Shown piece by piece: positions 24,884 to 39,712 of a DNA stretch of 64,000 nt (position 1 is its first letter; each line of letters begins with the position of its first letter). Source of the DNA: Rotaria sordida (Eukaryota; Rotifera; Eurotatoria; Philodinida; Philodinidae); contig CAJNOL010000752.1 of the NCBI GenBank assembly GCA_905250125.1, positions 1-64,000 on the forward strand. The letters run 5' to 3'. The translations under genes and the position numbers were made by a program. The notes beneath the pieces were generated by a model that worked only from the letters and a program-made list of their open reading frames with translations, did not search any database and was not told the origin of the DNA.

Positions 24884-27800
24884 ATGACAGAAGATAATTC
24901 AAATGGTCATTTTAGTCCACGATATAAAGCTCAATCAACATCTCAACTTTTATTACCAGATTCAATTAGTACGAAATCTATTTCATCAACATCATCAGCA
25001 TCATCTCTTGCTATGTCAAATAGTCCAAAAAATAATTTATCATCATTTTTAAAAATGTCATTATCAAATCGTAAGACAGCTATAACACGACCAACAGAAG
25101 ATCGTTTTATTATGACAATTATAAAAAGTCCATCAGTTAATTCTCAACGTGCATCATCAAATTCTTCAAGTGAATTTTTTACAGCACCATCAACATTAAC
25201 AACAATGACAACGAATGATGATTTACAAAATAATAGTAAATTTCTTAAAAATAAAGTTACAGCAGCATTCAATCATATGAAATATCGTAAGTTAAAAGAT
25301 CTTTTATCTTAAAAATTTTTTCTTTTCTGCTTTATAATTTAATTCATTTTATTTTTTGTTTCCTAAGGTTGGGTTGTAAGAATGCGACCAAATTTTCGTA
25401 CAAATGAATCACCAATTTATTTTCTTGGAAAGATGTATAATGGAAAAGAAGGTATATAAAACAAAAATATTAAGATATCTTTATAACAAAAAAAAAAAAG
25501 AAGATTCTTCTCAATAAGATTTATAGACTTCATCTTATAAAAATCTAATTGTATCTCAAATATAAAATTCAAAATTTGAAAATGAAGTATTTGTTTAACA
25601 TATTTCACGTTACACGTTTGTTTGCATTACTGCTGATGTATCGTAGTAGAATGGCAGTCAGAAGATAACCGATCGTTTAAGTATCAAACTATCTTCGGTT
25701 AACTATCGATATACTAGCAGTTTTTATTATAAAAGATTTTTATTAATTAACTTAAAATTAAAATATTGCAAAAAGATTTATATTCATCTTCTATTTTTAT
25801 CGGATTATATAAGTAAAATCTCTTTCAATATTCTATCAGAGATAAAATATTAATCTATTAACATGAATAAGTTATTCATAGAATTTCTTTATGAATATTT
25901 TTAATCTCATAAAATCTTGTTCTAACGAGAGAAATCTTTCAACTGATAAATTGCTTTTGAGTCGAGACTATTGATGTCATATAGATCCTAATGAGCCAAT
26001 GAATACCCTGAAAAGAGTTCGTGCCCTTAGCTTATTGTTGCCGAGATAATGCATATTTACAGTATTTGTTTTTTAAATAATTGCCGTAATCTCCCTCAGG
26101 AAAACTAATTTTCGAATTTCGACTTGAAAATTTGCATAGAGACAGACCTTCATGAAAGTAGTTTATTGTAAAAATTTCAGGTCTTTTACTTTGCTTCTAT
26201 TCTGAAATAAAAACATCAAATCTGCTAGTGTATATGAGCAATGTTAAAGATACGCTATTACTATAATTGCATTTTAGAATAAGAACAGTGACAAAGTTTG
26301 AAACATTCACAATATAAACTATTCTCATTAAGATCTATTTCTGTACAAAAAGCTTTCATGAAGAGGATTGCAGTATTTATTTAAGAAATACTACAAAAGT
26401 GCAGTAACTTTGCAACAATATGCTAATAGTATGAATTGTTTTCAGAACATTCATAGCTCAGTATAATACACATAGTCTCGAAGGAATTTATTAGTTGGTA
26501 GACTTCCTTCTTAAGTTTAAAATCTTTAATAATTAATTGAATAAAATAAAAAATAATTTTATTTTAGAAACAACATCTGATGATATACCTCGTCCATATA
26601 GTGAACAATCATATTCAAATTTTTTAAAATCATTTTCCGAACGAATTTATTTTTCATATCGAAAACAATTTGAACCATTAAATGGTTTAAGACGCAATGG
26701 AGATTTAATAACATCTGATTGTGGTTGGGGTTGTATGATACGTTGTGCTCAAATGTTACTTGCTCAAACGTTACTTAATCATATGACGAATAAAATTAAT
26801 TTACCTTATTCAAATATTAAAATATCAGAAAAATGTATTTTACAAAAAAAAAGTTTTTTTATTTTTTTTTACTTAATTTATTTTTTCAAGGTCCAAAACG
26901 AAATTCTCTTGAATATTGTCGAAATACTAATCGAACTAATCGACGTACACATATTTATACTGATATTATTCGTTTATTTGGAGATTATCCAAATGTTAAA
27001 TGTCCGTTTGGAATTCATAAGTAAGAATTTATTATCCAAAAAAAAAAAACAAACAAAGAAAAATTTCAAATTTTTAATTAAGAATTGTTGAAATTGGTAC
27101 AACACTTGGTATTCATCCAGGTGATTTTTTTGGACCAGTAAGTGCTGCACATTGTTTAAAACAAGCTCTTCAAACTGCTGTTGAATTAAATCAAATGCCA
27201 GATACACTTCGAATTTATATTAGTCAAGATGCAATTAGTAAGATTTTTATATACAAAAAAAAAAAATTTTTGTTTTTGTTTTTTTTTTGTATTATTTTCT
27301 ATTTAGTTTATCGACAAGATGTTGTTAATCTATGTACAGCTCCATCAAATTTAATTAAAAAAAAACTTAATCAATCAATTGAACCAATAATGAATAATAA
27401 TGAAAATAATCCTGCAATATGGTTAACATCATTACTTATACTTGTACCATTAAGATTAGGTTTAAATGAACTTGATTTAATATATGAACCTTATTTAAAA
27501 GAAGCACTTAAATTAACTCAAACAGTTGGAATTATTGGTGGTAGTCCTCGACATGCTGTTTATATAGTTGCTTTTCAAGATGAAAGTTTTATTGATTTTG
27601 ATCCACATTTTAGTCAAGCAACTGTTAATGTATTAGAAGATATATTTGATTTATCTGTAAGTATACAAAAATAAAATGTTCTTTTTTTTGTTATTCAAAT
27701 ATTTGAACATTTTTGTTTTTCTTTGTTTATTTTGCTTTTAGAGTTATTCATGTTCATCACCTAAAAAATTAACGGCAAAAAAATTGGATCCTAGTTGTAC

Positions 27801-28929
27801 ATTAGGATTTTATTGTAGAGATAAAGCTGATTTTGAAATGTTTTGTGCACAGGTAAAGTCTAATCGAAAGATAATTAATTAATAGTTATTCAAATTTTGT
27901 TCTTTAATAAATATTGTTTTTTTGCGAATTCATACTGACAATGAGATAAAGGAGAAATACAAAATAGTTTATCTCATTTAACAATATTCCCGCTTTGTTG
28001 TTTCCCTATAACATGTTTAATATTACATTAAAAAGAAATTTAAATAGAAAAACTGATTTATAACATTCGCATATCATGTCCGAATACATTTTCATTATGT
28101 TGTTGAAAGCTTCTCATTGGATTTTTTAAGTAAAATATTTTATGCATGGAAAAGTAAACCTGATGATGATAAAAATTTTCATATGAATAAATCATCATAT
28201 TCTATATTGAGATCGTGACAGGTATTACCACAAAAACAACCATCTAAACGTGTCATGATACATTAAGATGATGAGTTTTTCTTGTTTTTATTCATCAAAA
28301 GAACAAAAACAACAAGAAAAAAACATCATGTTGACGTACAGAATTAATCATCATATGTCACATTGTAATTCTACAGAGATTCCACTGGCAATATTTTCAT
28401 AATGAAATCAATAGTCAGTTGAGGAGTTATCCTTTTGTTTTTTTGTTATGAATTGCAAATGAACAGTCATAGTGGATTGATGAATAAATATTAAAAGGAA
28501 AACAAAAAAAAAGACGATAAACAATTTTTCATATTAAATAACAAATATAGATTTTATTTAAAAATTTTTTGTTTTTGTTTTTAGTGGAATCATATATGTC
28601 ACATGGCAACTGATGATCGACGTACATGTCCAATATTTCGTATTGAACGTGGAACATTTCAAGAAAGTCATACACGTATATTTAATTTTGATTATCCATC
28701 ATTAAATAATGAAGAAAATACTATTCTTCGTGTAACTAAATTACCATCATCAGAAAGTAGTTCATTATTATCATCAACTAATCATAAACAATCAAATAAA
28801 AATCTTAATTTATCAATAATACAATATTGTGATACATATAATGATGTTGATCAAATATCAAATGAAACGAAAACAAAAACAAATCGTATAAGAAAGCATT
28901 CTCTATCTGACGATTATGTTTTTTTATAA
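24884..28929 (+). CDS. ATG4: ATG4-type autophagy cysteine protease (8 exons, 614 aa)
   Basis: Exons: 24884-25286, 25368-25451, 26568-26834, 26891-27020, 27083-27237, 27307-27656, 27742-27852, 28585-28929 (1845 nt). ATG4 enzymes (peptidase family C54) cut the C-terminus of Atg8/LC3-type ubiquitin-like proteins and delipidate them, in the cytosol. Seen: IYFLGK; the catalytic-Cys motif TSDCGWGCMIR, with the nucleophile at about residue 218; GDFFGPVSAAHCLKQAL; VPLRLGLNELDLIY; GIIGGSPRHAVYIVAF; and FDPHFSQ, supplying Asp (about 445) and His (about 447). All three catalytic residues are therefore present. A Ser/Thr/Asn-rich N-terminal extension of about 140 residues and a long C-terminal tail make it longer than human ATG4C/D (about 460-475 aa). 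The C-terminus DDYVFL resembles an LC3-interacting motif. Intron 2 (25452-26567) and intron 7 (27853-28584) are long. Best guess is the ATG4C/D subgroup. Confidence 0.92.
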
Positions 28930-29198
28930 TCTATTTAAAGATTTTATCTTTTTTTTTTCTTTTGCCAATAATTCTAGTCAACATTTTTTTTTTTGGGTGG
29001 CAAATATTTTTCTGTTTTTTTCCGAGACTGAAAGCCATATATATATTAATCATTTAAATATCTATGTTTTCCTTTTTGTTTGTTTTCGTTGGTGAGTTGA
29101 TGCTGTGTGATATATATGCATTAATCTGTCCGATTTCTATTTATTAAAAATATGTATATTAACGTTATTTATTTATTTTGTTTTTTGTTTCATTTTAG

Positions 29199-31429
<2,231 letters not shown>

Positions 31430-32208
31430 GTGTATTTATTACTTATCAATTTTTATGACATAAACTATTATTGGTTTTTTTTCAAGTGTATTTGGTTATT
31501 GATTTATCATGGTCATATATTCAATCGATGTTTGTGGCAAAACTGTTTTACTCATTAATGTTAAATATGGATTCTCTTCTTTTTTTTTCTTTTCTTTGTT
31601 TCAAATAAAATGATTTTTTTTTGTTCATTTCTTTGTTTACTTTTTCATAATCGACATTTTTTTTCCATCTATATTTTAGAGAATAGTAACAAATTTAATG
31701 ACATGACTATGCCATTTTGTTCATTTTATTATATCAATATGGTTTTGTTTTTCTTTATGTCTTTTTATTTCATGAAGTCAACGTCTTTTCACTCTTTAAT
31801 TGCCTCTTGTCTCTTTCGTTAATATGTAACTTTGCTTCCTACTCAATGAGAAACTTTTCACGTATTATTAGTTCAATATATATATATATTCAAGCAATAA
31901 CTGTGTACTTTTCGTTTAAGTACAAAAGAGAGCAAAATGGTTCCCTTTTTTTTCTTTCTTTCTTTAATAAATGTGCATTTTATGCATATGCTTCTCTTTC
32001 TCTTTCTCTTCATTCCTAAGCTTATGTATATAACCTCGAAACACCATCGTTACTATCGACAGAATGGATGACTGATTGTATTAGTAACTAACAAATAGAG
32101 ATAATGATGATGAACATTTCTATCATATATTTGTTGTTAATATCAACTAAACAAAAGCTTAGATCTTTTTTTTGTTTTGTTTTTAGATTAACTATCGGAT
32201 GTGTGTTG
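31430..32208. other. Spacer between SMIM7 and the ZDHHC gene
   Basis: T-rich sequence without a gene. It ends with a pyrimidine tract and acceptor-like TTTTTAG at about 32181-32187, 21 nt before the ZDHHC ATG, indicating a 5' UTR intron or a trans-splice acceptor. Confidence 0.45.
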
Positions 32209-35200
32209 ATGTCACCACAAACATCACAAAGACAAATGGTGACCGCACCATCATCACATTTGTCAGATGTAGAAATAAAATCAAAAAATACTCAAATTCA
32301 TCATCATCGTCGTCGTCAAAAAATATGCACTACTCAACGCCTTCCAGCATTCTTTGCTTGGCTTCTTTTATTGAGTACTTCATTTGCTTATTGGATATGT
32401 ATTTTTCCAGAAATTCTTATTCTTCTACCAAAACTTTTACCTATTCCAATTTTACATTGTATTTTATTTGTTCTTGTATGTGCAAATTTTATTCTTGCAA
32501 CATTTATGGATCCAGTAAATTATTTCGATTTATTTTTTAATTTAGAAAAAAAAAATAAAATGTAAACATATCTTATTATTTTTTAGGGTATCTACGAACA
32601 ATCATTAAAAAATGAATATTCTAATGTTAGTTTGTATACTCGTCCATCTAAACGGAAAGATGGTATTGAAATCAATGATGATGACGATGATGATACAGAT
32701 GAACCACAATCTCGTCTTATTCGTATTAAAGATGGTAAATTTTTTTTCTTTATCATAAATTTATACTTAAAATGAAATTCGATTTAGGATCAGTCTATAC
32801 AAAATATTGTCGTACATGTAAATTATTTCGTCCACCACGATGCTCACATTGTTCTATTTGTGAACGATGTATCGATGTAAGTTTAATTATTTTATTCTAG
32901 ATATACTTCAATAAAGAAGAAAAGAAAGATATAACTTATGAGAGAACCTCTCCAAATGTCAAATTGGTTTTCGATCGAGACAATATTTATTTGACGAAGA
33001 CTAATGAATAATAGAAAAGTCTACAATGGTTTGATTATCCAGGGCTTAGTTGTTGAGATATCAAAAAATCAAACTATTTTTGGCTTTTCTGTTACTCATT
33101 TGTACTCATCAAATCAACATCATCTCGATCAAAAAGCGATTTGACACCTGGAGATGTTCTCTTTTATAATGTATGATAAGATAAATTAATATTTACGAGA
33201 GAGTATATCCAACTGTCGGAAGCCGTTCGACTTCATATTACGGACACTAATAGGTCTCCGTGAGACTAGAAAGAAGGATTCAGGTATATGATCTATTGAT
33301 GAAGAGTTATGATTGTTATAATGAATGTTTTTATTAAAAGCAAGATATAATAAAAAAATCCAGTGTTTTACCACAGGACATAGTAATCGAGTATGCTTGA
33401 AAATTGAATATTTCGAGAAGAACATGTGTATTTTTGTCGAAACGATCAGAACTATGAAATCGACCTATAGACAAAACTTCAGCTCGAAATTTTTTGTTTA
33501 GAAATTTTTTTGGAAATATTTTGCTCTTAATAAAAATGTCATTAAAACAGTAATAACTCTTCATCAGAATGTTATAGGTATAATCTCATTGAGATCTACT
33601 CGTAGCTATAAAATAAAATCGAATGGACATTTGACAATTGGATACATTCTCTTATTAATTTAATGGAATAAACTTTTACAAAACAAAAAAAAAATTTTTT
33701 TTTTCTTTCAGACATTCGATCATCATTGTCCTTGGTTAAATAATTGTGTTGGTATGTTACTTCAAAAAAACTTCAATCAAATTTTTATTTTATTTTGAAA
33801 TTTTCTTTCTATTGAATCTAGGTCGTCGTAATTATCGTTATTTTTTTCAATTTTTATTTCTACTCTGTATTCATATGATATTATTATTTACATTTTGTCT
33901 TTATTATGTTCTTCATGATCGTCATCATAGAATAGTTACACCAAATTTTCTTTTAATACCATCAAATTCACATTTATCAAAAAGACAAAATGATTATTCA
34001 CCATCATCATCATCAGTATATTTAAATAAAACAACATTTATTGGTTTTTCGGATTATCGTTTTATTATTTGTATTATTTTACTTCTTCTTCTTGGTCTTA
34101 TGTCAATACCTATAGGTGGTTTAACAGGTTTTCATATATATCTTATATGTCAAGGTCGTACAACAAATGAACAAGTTACTGGAAAATATCGTATTCAAAA
34201 TGATGTATTTAATAGAGGTTGCTGGAAAAATTGTTGTTTTGCAATATGTCAACCATTATATCCACAATTAAAAACACCGAAAAAAAAACGTTATAATGTT
34301 AATTTATTTGAAGAAATGGCATATGGAAAAATGAATTATGAATTAATAAATAATGAACATGATGAAAAAAGAAAATTTCATTATGAAGAAATAAACAAAT
34401 TAAATATGAAAACAAATATTTATAGCAATCCAATTGATGAAAAAGGTTACAAAGTTTCTTTGCTTCTTTTTTTTTCGAATAGAATTATTTATTTTAAAAA
34501 AAAAGAATGTAGTCTTTGGCTGTTGCAATACTGTTAATTAGAAAGTAATTGTTGGATACGAGTTATAATTTTCAACAATTGAAAAATCTGTTAATAGTTT
34601 CGATATGCAATTGATTAAGTAGTATTTTATAAAGAATATCAAATGCTTACCCCTTTGATGATGGAATTTTTTTTCAAAAAATCCTGAAATGAGGCGTATA
34701 TGTCAAGAAAAAAAGCGGATTTCATGAAGAATCGTCAAGCTTCATAAGATTCTTCGATTGTGTAGTCAAGTAGAATGATATTGAATTTTATGGAATCATA
34801 CGGTTGATTCCATGAAAAATTTTGAAATCCTATATATCCTAAAATCCAACATCTGATGATGTGTAACGTTAAAGCTTGTATAAAATCCACAGTACTATTG
34901 AACAACAATAGTTCTGAGTTTTACGAGATTCTGTTTGACTTCATATTGTTCTAAAAGATTTTCGGTGTAGAGATTTCATAGATTCTCGAGTACTTCCGAG
35001 TTTGAAAATTTGCTTGTTTTTTCTTGTTATACATGTATAATGATACCACATCATGATGCTGTGTGATACTGACTACATGTGAGAAAGAGAGAATATTGTT
35101 ATGACCTAACNNNNNNNNNNNNNNNNNNNNNNNNNNNNNNNNNNNNNNNNNNNNNNNNNNNNNNNNNNNNNNNNNNNNNNNNNNNNNNNNNNNNNNNNNN

Positions 35201-37089
35201 NNNNNNNNNNCTAACGAAGACAGATAATCGTACATGTTAGAATCTGCGCAGCAGCTCAAAACGTATATTTATATATGTTTCTCATCGTCAAAGGGTTACT
35301 ATTTTCAAAGGCTTATATTGTTAGTTTGTATCGTTCAAGCAGTATGATGAAATTATTCCAATGATGTTTAACCATTATAAAATGAATTCGTACTAATTAA
35401 CGATATGAGTTAGAGGAAAAGAAATCCGACTTAAATACTATGCTAGTGTAGTTTATGATTGATTACGACCTGCTTTCATGACGAATGTACGTCATTCAAT
35501 ATAATCGGTCAACACTACAAATGAGTTGGTTGATAGAATACTTCATGGCTAGATTATCTCTTTTTTTGATATTTTATGAATGTTTTACTAGCTTTACCTT
35601 ATCTGTATTTGGAGTAATTGATAATATCACGTTCTCGCGAGAGCTTCGATTCGGTGACGAAAAGAGTCTAATGATTGAAACCAGTAAAACAACTAGTAGA
35701 TACCAAAAAAAAAGATAATCCAATTCTGAAACAGTTTGTCAACTAAGTCATTTGTAGTATTGCTCAATTATTTTGAAAGATGTATATTCTTCATGGAAGC
35801 AAATTATCATCAATCATACACCACATTACAATAAAGTACTTAAGTCATCCTTGTAACTAGCATTCACATGAGATCAAAGAAGTTCTATACGAAAAGAATG
35901 ATTGGGGAGAGGAGAAAGATTTTTGCCCAGGAGTGTGAATTTCTTGAACATTGCAACTAACATATGTTGCATGGTTACTGTTGTGTTTTTCTAATTGCTG
36001 AAAACTAAATACAAGGTCAACGTTGCTTTTACTTTCGAGTTATTTGAAGAATAACGAATTGCATATCATTATGAAACAAATAATCATTAAAGAATTTTAT
36101 TTTCTAGTTCGTCAATATAATAATTCAATTCCTCTTGCTCAACAACAAGTAAATAACTATATATATATATTAAGTGATGGAAAAAAAGTTTAACAATAAC
36201 ATTTTTTTTCCTATAATTTTAAGCAATTAACTCAAAAACAGATAGTCATTTTAATAATCAATGGAGTTTTCTTTTATCAAGGTTTCCAAAAAAAAAGCAG
36301 ACACAATTTCAGAAGATTTTGTCGGCAATATTTTTTAACAAAGAGAACAAAATGATGGGTCATCATATTTTTGTGCTTTTTAAAATGGCATTATTAATAA
36401 TTATCTTTGACAGAGTCTTCTAGGACTGTATCCGGTTTTTTTAGAAACTTTGTCATCATAGTTCATAGAAAAATTACTATCTGAATTTGACCTAATTATT
36501 TGATATTATAGAAAGAAAAAAATCAAAAATACGTTGTTGTTAAATTTTTCTTTCAAATCATCTTATTTTCCTAAATATTTTTTGATTCATCTTTTTTTTT
36601 TTATTTATTTATTTTTATTTAAAGTCAATATCATCTTCAACATCTACTTCAGTTACATCTTCACTTCCATTTCAACCAGTTAAAAAAAATCTCATACATC
36701 AAACAACAAAACCCGGATTTGAATCAATACGTCGTAGTTTATCAAATATGTCTTTATCTTCACGTTGTTCATATGATAATATTGAAGAAAATGAAGTTGA
36801 TATACATCAACCCTTACCTTATCAAACAAGTACTACTACTACTAATAATAATAATAGTTCAAAACAACTGAAAAAAATATATATGAATCATAATTCTGTT
36901 CAATCTGATAATGTATCAACAAATAGTGCTATAACATTACGTACTGATTCATATCGACAAGCACATCCTTTACATTCATTTGCTTTTGATTATCCAAAAC
37001 GACCATTATTATCTCAATCAATACAAAATAATGACCAACAAAATCGACGAAAATTAAATGGAAATAAACATTATGAAATATCTGTTTGA
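32209..37089 (+). CDS. ZDHHC5: Palmitoyltransferase, ZDHHC5/8-type (7 exons, 570 aa)
   Basis: Exons: 32209-32514, 32587-32734, 32788-32876, 33712-33751, 33822-34445, 36108-36148, 36625-37089 (1713 nt). The family transfers palmitate to cysteines of membrane-associated proteins. Seen: two N-terminal membrane segments ([39 protein letters not shown]) then DPGIY; a Cys-rich domain [20 protein letters not shown]; and the catalytic DHHC at about residues 184-187 in [20 protein letters not shown]. Two further membrane segments follow, then [15 protein letters not shown], which is characteristic of the ZDHHC5/8 subgroup. The C-terminal cytoplasmic tail is Ser/Asn-rich and disordered. Cysteines just after the last membrane segment ([10 protein letters not shown]) are plausible self-palmitoylation sites. 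Intron 5 (34446-36107) contains a 100-N gap. ZDHHC5 and ZDHHC8 cannot be told apart here. Confidence 0.92.
33185..33662. mobile_element. Inverted-repeat element in ZDHHC intron 3
   Basis: Arms at about 33185-33360 and 33525-33662 are diverged inverses. Shared blocks include GATGAAGAGTTAT.A.TGTT.TAATGA and TTTTTATTAA.AGCAA.ATAT, with outer GAGA.T.TATCCAA.TGTC. A similar outer block (AGAGAAC.TCTCCAAATGTCAAATTG) also occurs at about 32938-32970. No coding capacity. Confidence 0.5.
35111..35210. other. Assembly gap (100 N)
   Basis: Exactly 100 Ns inside ZDHHC intron 5, so a placeholder of unknown true size. CTAAC abuts both sides of the gap (…ACCTAAC / CTAACGAAG…), which may reflect a collapsed repeat. 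Coding exons are not interrupted. Confidence 0.98.
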
Positions 37090-37183
37090 AAAAGAAAAAC
37101 AAATTCTATTCTGTGATTATCATAGCTATTTATTTTATATTGTCTGTCTGTTTATTAATAGAATTTTTCTTTAGGAAAACAAA

Positions 37184-37206
37184 AATATATATATATATAT
37201 ATATAT
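37184..37206. repeat. (AT)n microsatellite in ZDHHC 3' flank
   Basis: An AT dinucleotide tract about 95 bp after the ZDHHC stop codon. The 37090-37495 spacer is otherwise T-rich, has no gene, and separates two converging genes whose 3' UTRs probably meet or overlap. Confidence 0.85.
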
Positions 37207-37495
37207 CTGTATGTGAGAAATAATATTAGGATTTTCACCTTTCTTTTCTTTTTTTTGTTTGTTATTGATGTTGTTGATATTATATCTTTCAGGAGAAAAA
37301 AAATGGAACTCGTATATGTGTGCATGTATTGTTAGTCTTTTCTTTTGTTTGATACTTTGTATTATACAAAAAAAACAGCAACATTTGTATTTGTTATTCT
37401 TTTCTTATTTTTTTTTCTCTTTAAAAAAGAGACAGAAAAACATCCTCATTTGTATTTATTTATTATTCTTTTAATTTTTTTGTCTGACAATATTT

Positions 37496-37873
37496 TTATT
37501 CCATACATCTGTCATTACATAATTTACATTCACATTGTGTAACAATCCGATATTGAATTGTTCGTGGATTTTTATTTTCACATATTATTTGAATTTCATG
37601 TGGTTTAGTATGTTTTGGTGAACAACACTGACGATGATGTTTATGTCGATAATGTGTCGGTGCATATTGCCAATCATAAACGAGAAAATCTTCTGAATAA
37701 CATTGACCACGACAACGTGTTGTTTCAATTGTTAATGGAGTATTTAAACAATTTTGAAGATTTATTGTTTCTGTGTAAGATTCAACTTGACAATGATGTA
37801 TTGTTGGAGTTTTGGATTTTGTTAACGAAGATGTATAAACAAGAAGAAATAAAAAGATAAGAATACCAGACAT
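37496..37873 (-). CDS. Secreted cystine-knot hormone-like protein (single exon, 125 aa)
   Basis: An uninterrupted frame from the ATG at 37871-37873 to a stop at 37496-37498. Residues 1 to about 19 (MSGILIFLFLLVYTSSLTK) form a good signal peptide. The mature part has 11 cysteines, with the cystine-knot hallmarks C-x-G-x-C (CRGQC) and C-x-C (QCECKLC), plus an adjacent pair QCC in between. Spacing and the CRG.C....QCC......C........C.C..C order resemble glycoprotein-hormone alpha-2 (GPA2/thyrostimulin alpha) and, less closely, bursicon subunits; DAN-family proteins are another alternative. Function is inferred: an extracellular signalling subunit, probably acting as a dimer. No intron is seen, unlike most neighbours. 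It is convergent with the ZDHHC gene. Confidence 0.75.
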   Translation of the reverse strand: MSGILIFLFLLVYTSSLTKSKTPTIHHCQVESYTETINLQNCLNTPLTIETTRCRGQCYSEDFLVYDWQYAPTHYRHKHHRQCCSPKHTKPHEIQIICENKNPRTIQYRIVTQCECKLCNDRCME

Positions 37874-38412
37874 TGTAATTAAGGAATGAATATAGGTGAA
37901 AGAATGTTAGCAAAAAGAAAAAGTTAGAAATATTTTTCTCTTTTGAATTATCCTTCTCAAGTGAAATTCATCATTTATTTTTCTACATAGATATTAAGCT
38001 ACCTTCTGTCACGCATAATTACGATTTTTATAAAAGAAAATCTTTTAAATACGTCCATTATCCTGGTTTTTTTTTCTATTTTATTTCATAGCCAATGAAA
38101 ACAACAACAAGAAGAATAATGAAGAACAAATATAATATAGTAATAGTAATAGTAGTACACAGAGAAGCAGAAAAAGATAGAAAGAAATAGTTGTATACAA
38201 AAAAAATAGAAACAAGCGCGAGTTTTTTTTGTGTTTTCATACATCTTTTCTTTTTTTCACATACAAAACAAGAATGTCATTCTACAACAATATAACAAGT
38301 AGTACACAGAAAAAAAAGAAAATTCTGAACTCGACAGTAAAAAAAAAAAGAAGGATATAAGGGACGATCAGAGATCTTTTCTTTTTTCTTTTATATTTTA
38401 TTAATTGTTATT

Positions 38413-38928
38413 TTATTCTTCATCTTCATCATCATCATCGTCTTCATCATCATCATCATTATCTTCATCAGATGATTTTGCTTTAGTTGCAGATTTTTTT
38501 CCTGCAGGTTTCTTAGCTGATTTTGTGCTTGTTGATGCTTTTGATGGACCTTTACTTCCTTTAGCTGAACTAATATCACCACCACCACCACCACCACCGC
38601 TCTTTTTATATTCAGCAAGACGTGTTTCATATTTTTGTTTTTCAACAGCAGCCTTTTGTTCATAACGTTTTTTTACATCATCACTAGATAACAAGAAAAA
38701 AAAAAGAATTATTTTATAAATAATTTTTTTTTCTGTTGTTTCATCTTACCTAACTTTTTTCCATCTTAAACCAATTTCTTTTGAAATATCACCAACAGAC
38801 AGCGATGGACTTTTTTTCTTTATATCTGGACGTTCATCTTGCGAAAAAAGAAAAAATGCAGATAATGGTCGTTTTGGTGCATTTGGATCTTTGGTTGCTT
38901 TTCTTGATGCTCCAGAACCGCGAGGCAT
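38413..38928 (-). CDS. HMGB-type chromatin protein, single HMG box (2 exons, 149 aa)
   Basis: Exons 38750-38928 and 38413-38683 (450 nt); start ATG at 38926-38928. The HMG box runs from about residue 15 to 85: DPNAPKRPLSAFFLFSQDER, then DISKEIGLRWKKVSDDVKKRYEQKA. It is followed by a Gly run (seven), a Ser/Lys-rich basic linker (SAKKPAGKKSATKAK) and an acidic Asp/Glu tail ending DDDDDEDEE. This is the layout of single-box HMG proteins (insect HMG-D/HMG-Z, yeast Nhp6) with an HMGB-like acidic tail. Known role: non-sequence-specific DNA bending in chromatin. Its 5' end faces the SDR gene at 40137. The acidic tail and poly-Gly are coded by simple CAT/CAC repeats that could vary in length. Confidence 0.93.
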
Positions 38929-39678
38929 TATTGTTGTCTTTTTTTAATAATGATAATCAAACAAAAAATATATGAATCTAAAAATAAGAATACATATATA
39001 TATATACATATTCAAATTCAAAAAAAAAGAAATATCATCAACAAACTAAAGAACTGAATACAAACTATCGAATAAATACGATCGTTACTCTGTCTCTCTC
39101 CCTCCCTCTCTCTCTCTCTCCTTCACTTCTCTAGATAAAGACTGCCAAATGAATCAATGAACAACGAGTTAGACAAAGAGAGAAATGTGACCCAGTCAGT
39201 CAGTAGTGTGTCGTTTCTCTCTGCTGCCTAGCTAAAAGGAAGAATCGACAGCGAAAGAAAACGCACGCATATAACGTGTATATATGTGTGTGTGTGTGTC
39301 TCTGCTTTCTCGTCTCGCTTCTTTTTTTCAAACATGAAGCGCACACGCTATAGCGGTCGTGCATGTGTGCAAGGAGCTTTGCTTTACTTTGTATGTGTGT
39401 GTGTATGTTCGTCTCCGTCTGCTGTGTATGTGATGGCGAATAGTGATTGCAGCAGCAGCACGATGTGTAGAGAAAACGCGCGCACGCTCGCAAGCAACAG
39501 TGCAACAAGCACAACAGAGGCCCTTTATGATGCGCTGCATACAATAGTGTATGTAAGGAAGAAAAAATAAGGGGCAATGGTTGGTAAAGAGAAGAACAAT
39601 TATTAAGACACGACGACAGCGAAATTGCTTGCTTGCTTGCTTGCTTGCTTACTTGCTTGCTTGTGCACACATACACAT

Positions 39679-39712
<34 letters not shown>

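Noticed and set aside
34951-35259. An open frame spanning the N-gap
   Set aside because: It is open only because Ns are untranslated; there is no support on either side.
39200-39688. A 162-codon open frame on the minus strand (and overlapping frames on both strands) in the HMGB/SDR spacer
   Set aside because: It is translated from microsatellites (repeats of SKQASKQA, CVYVYVC, HTHTHIY) in a GC-richer region. All frames are open for compositional reasons and no domain is visible.
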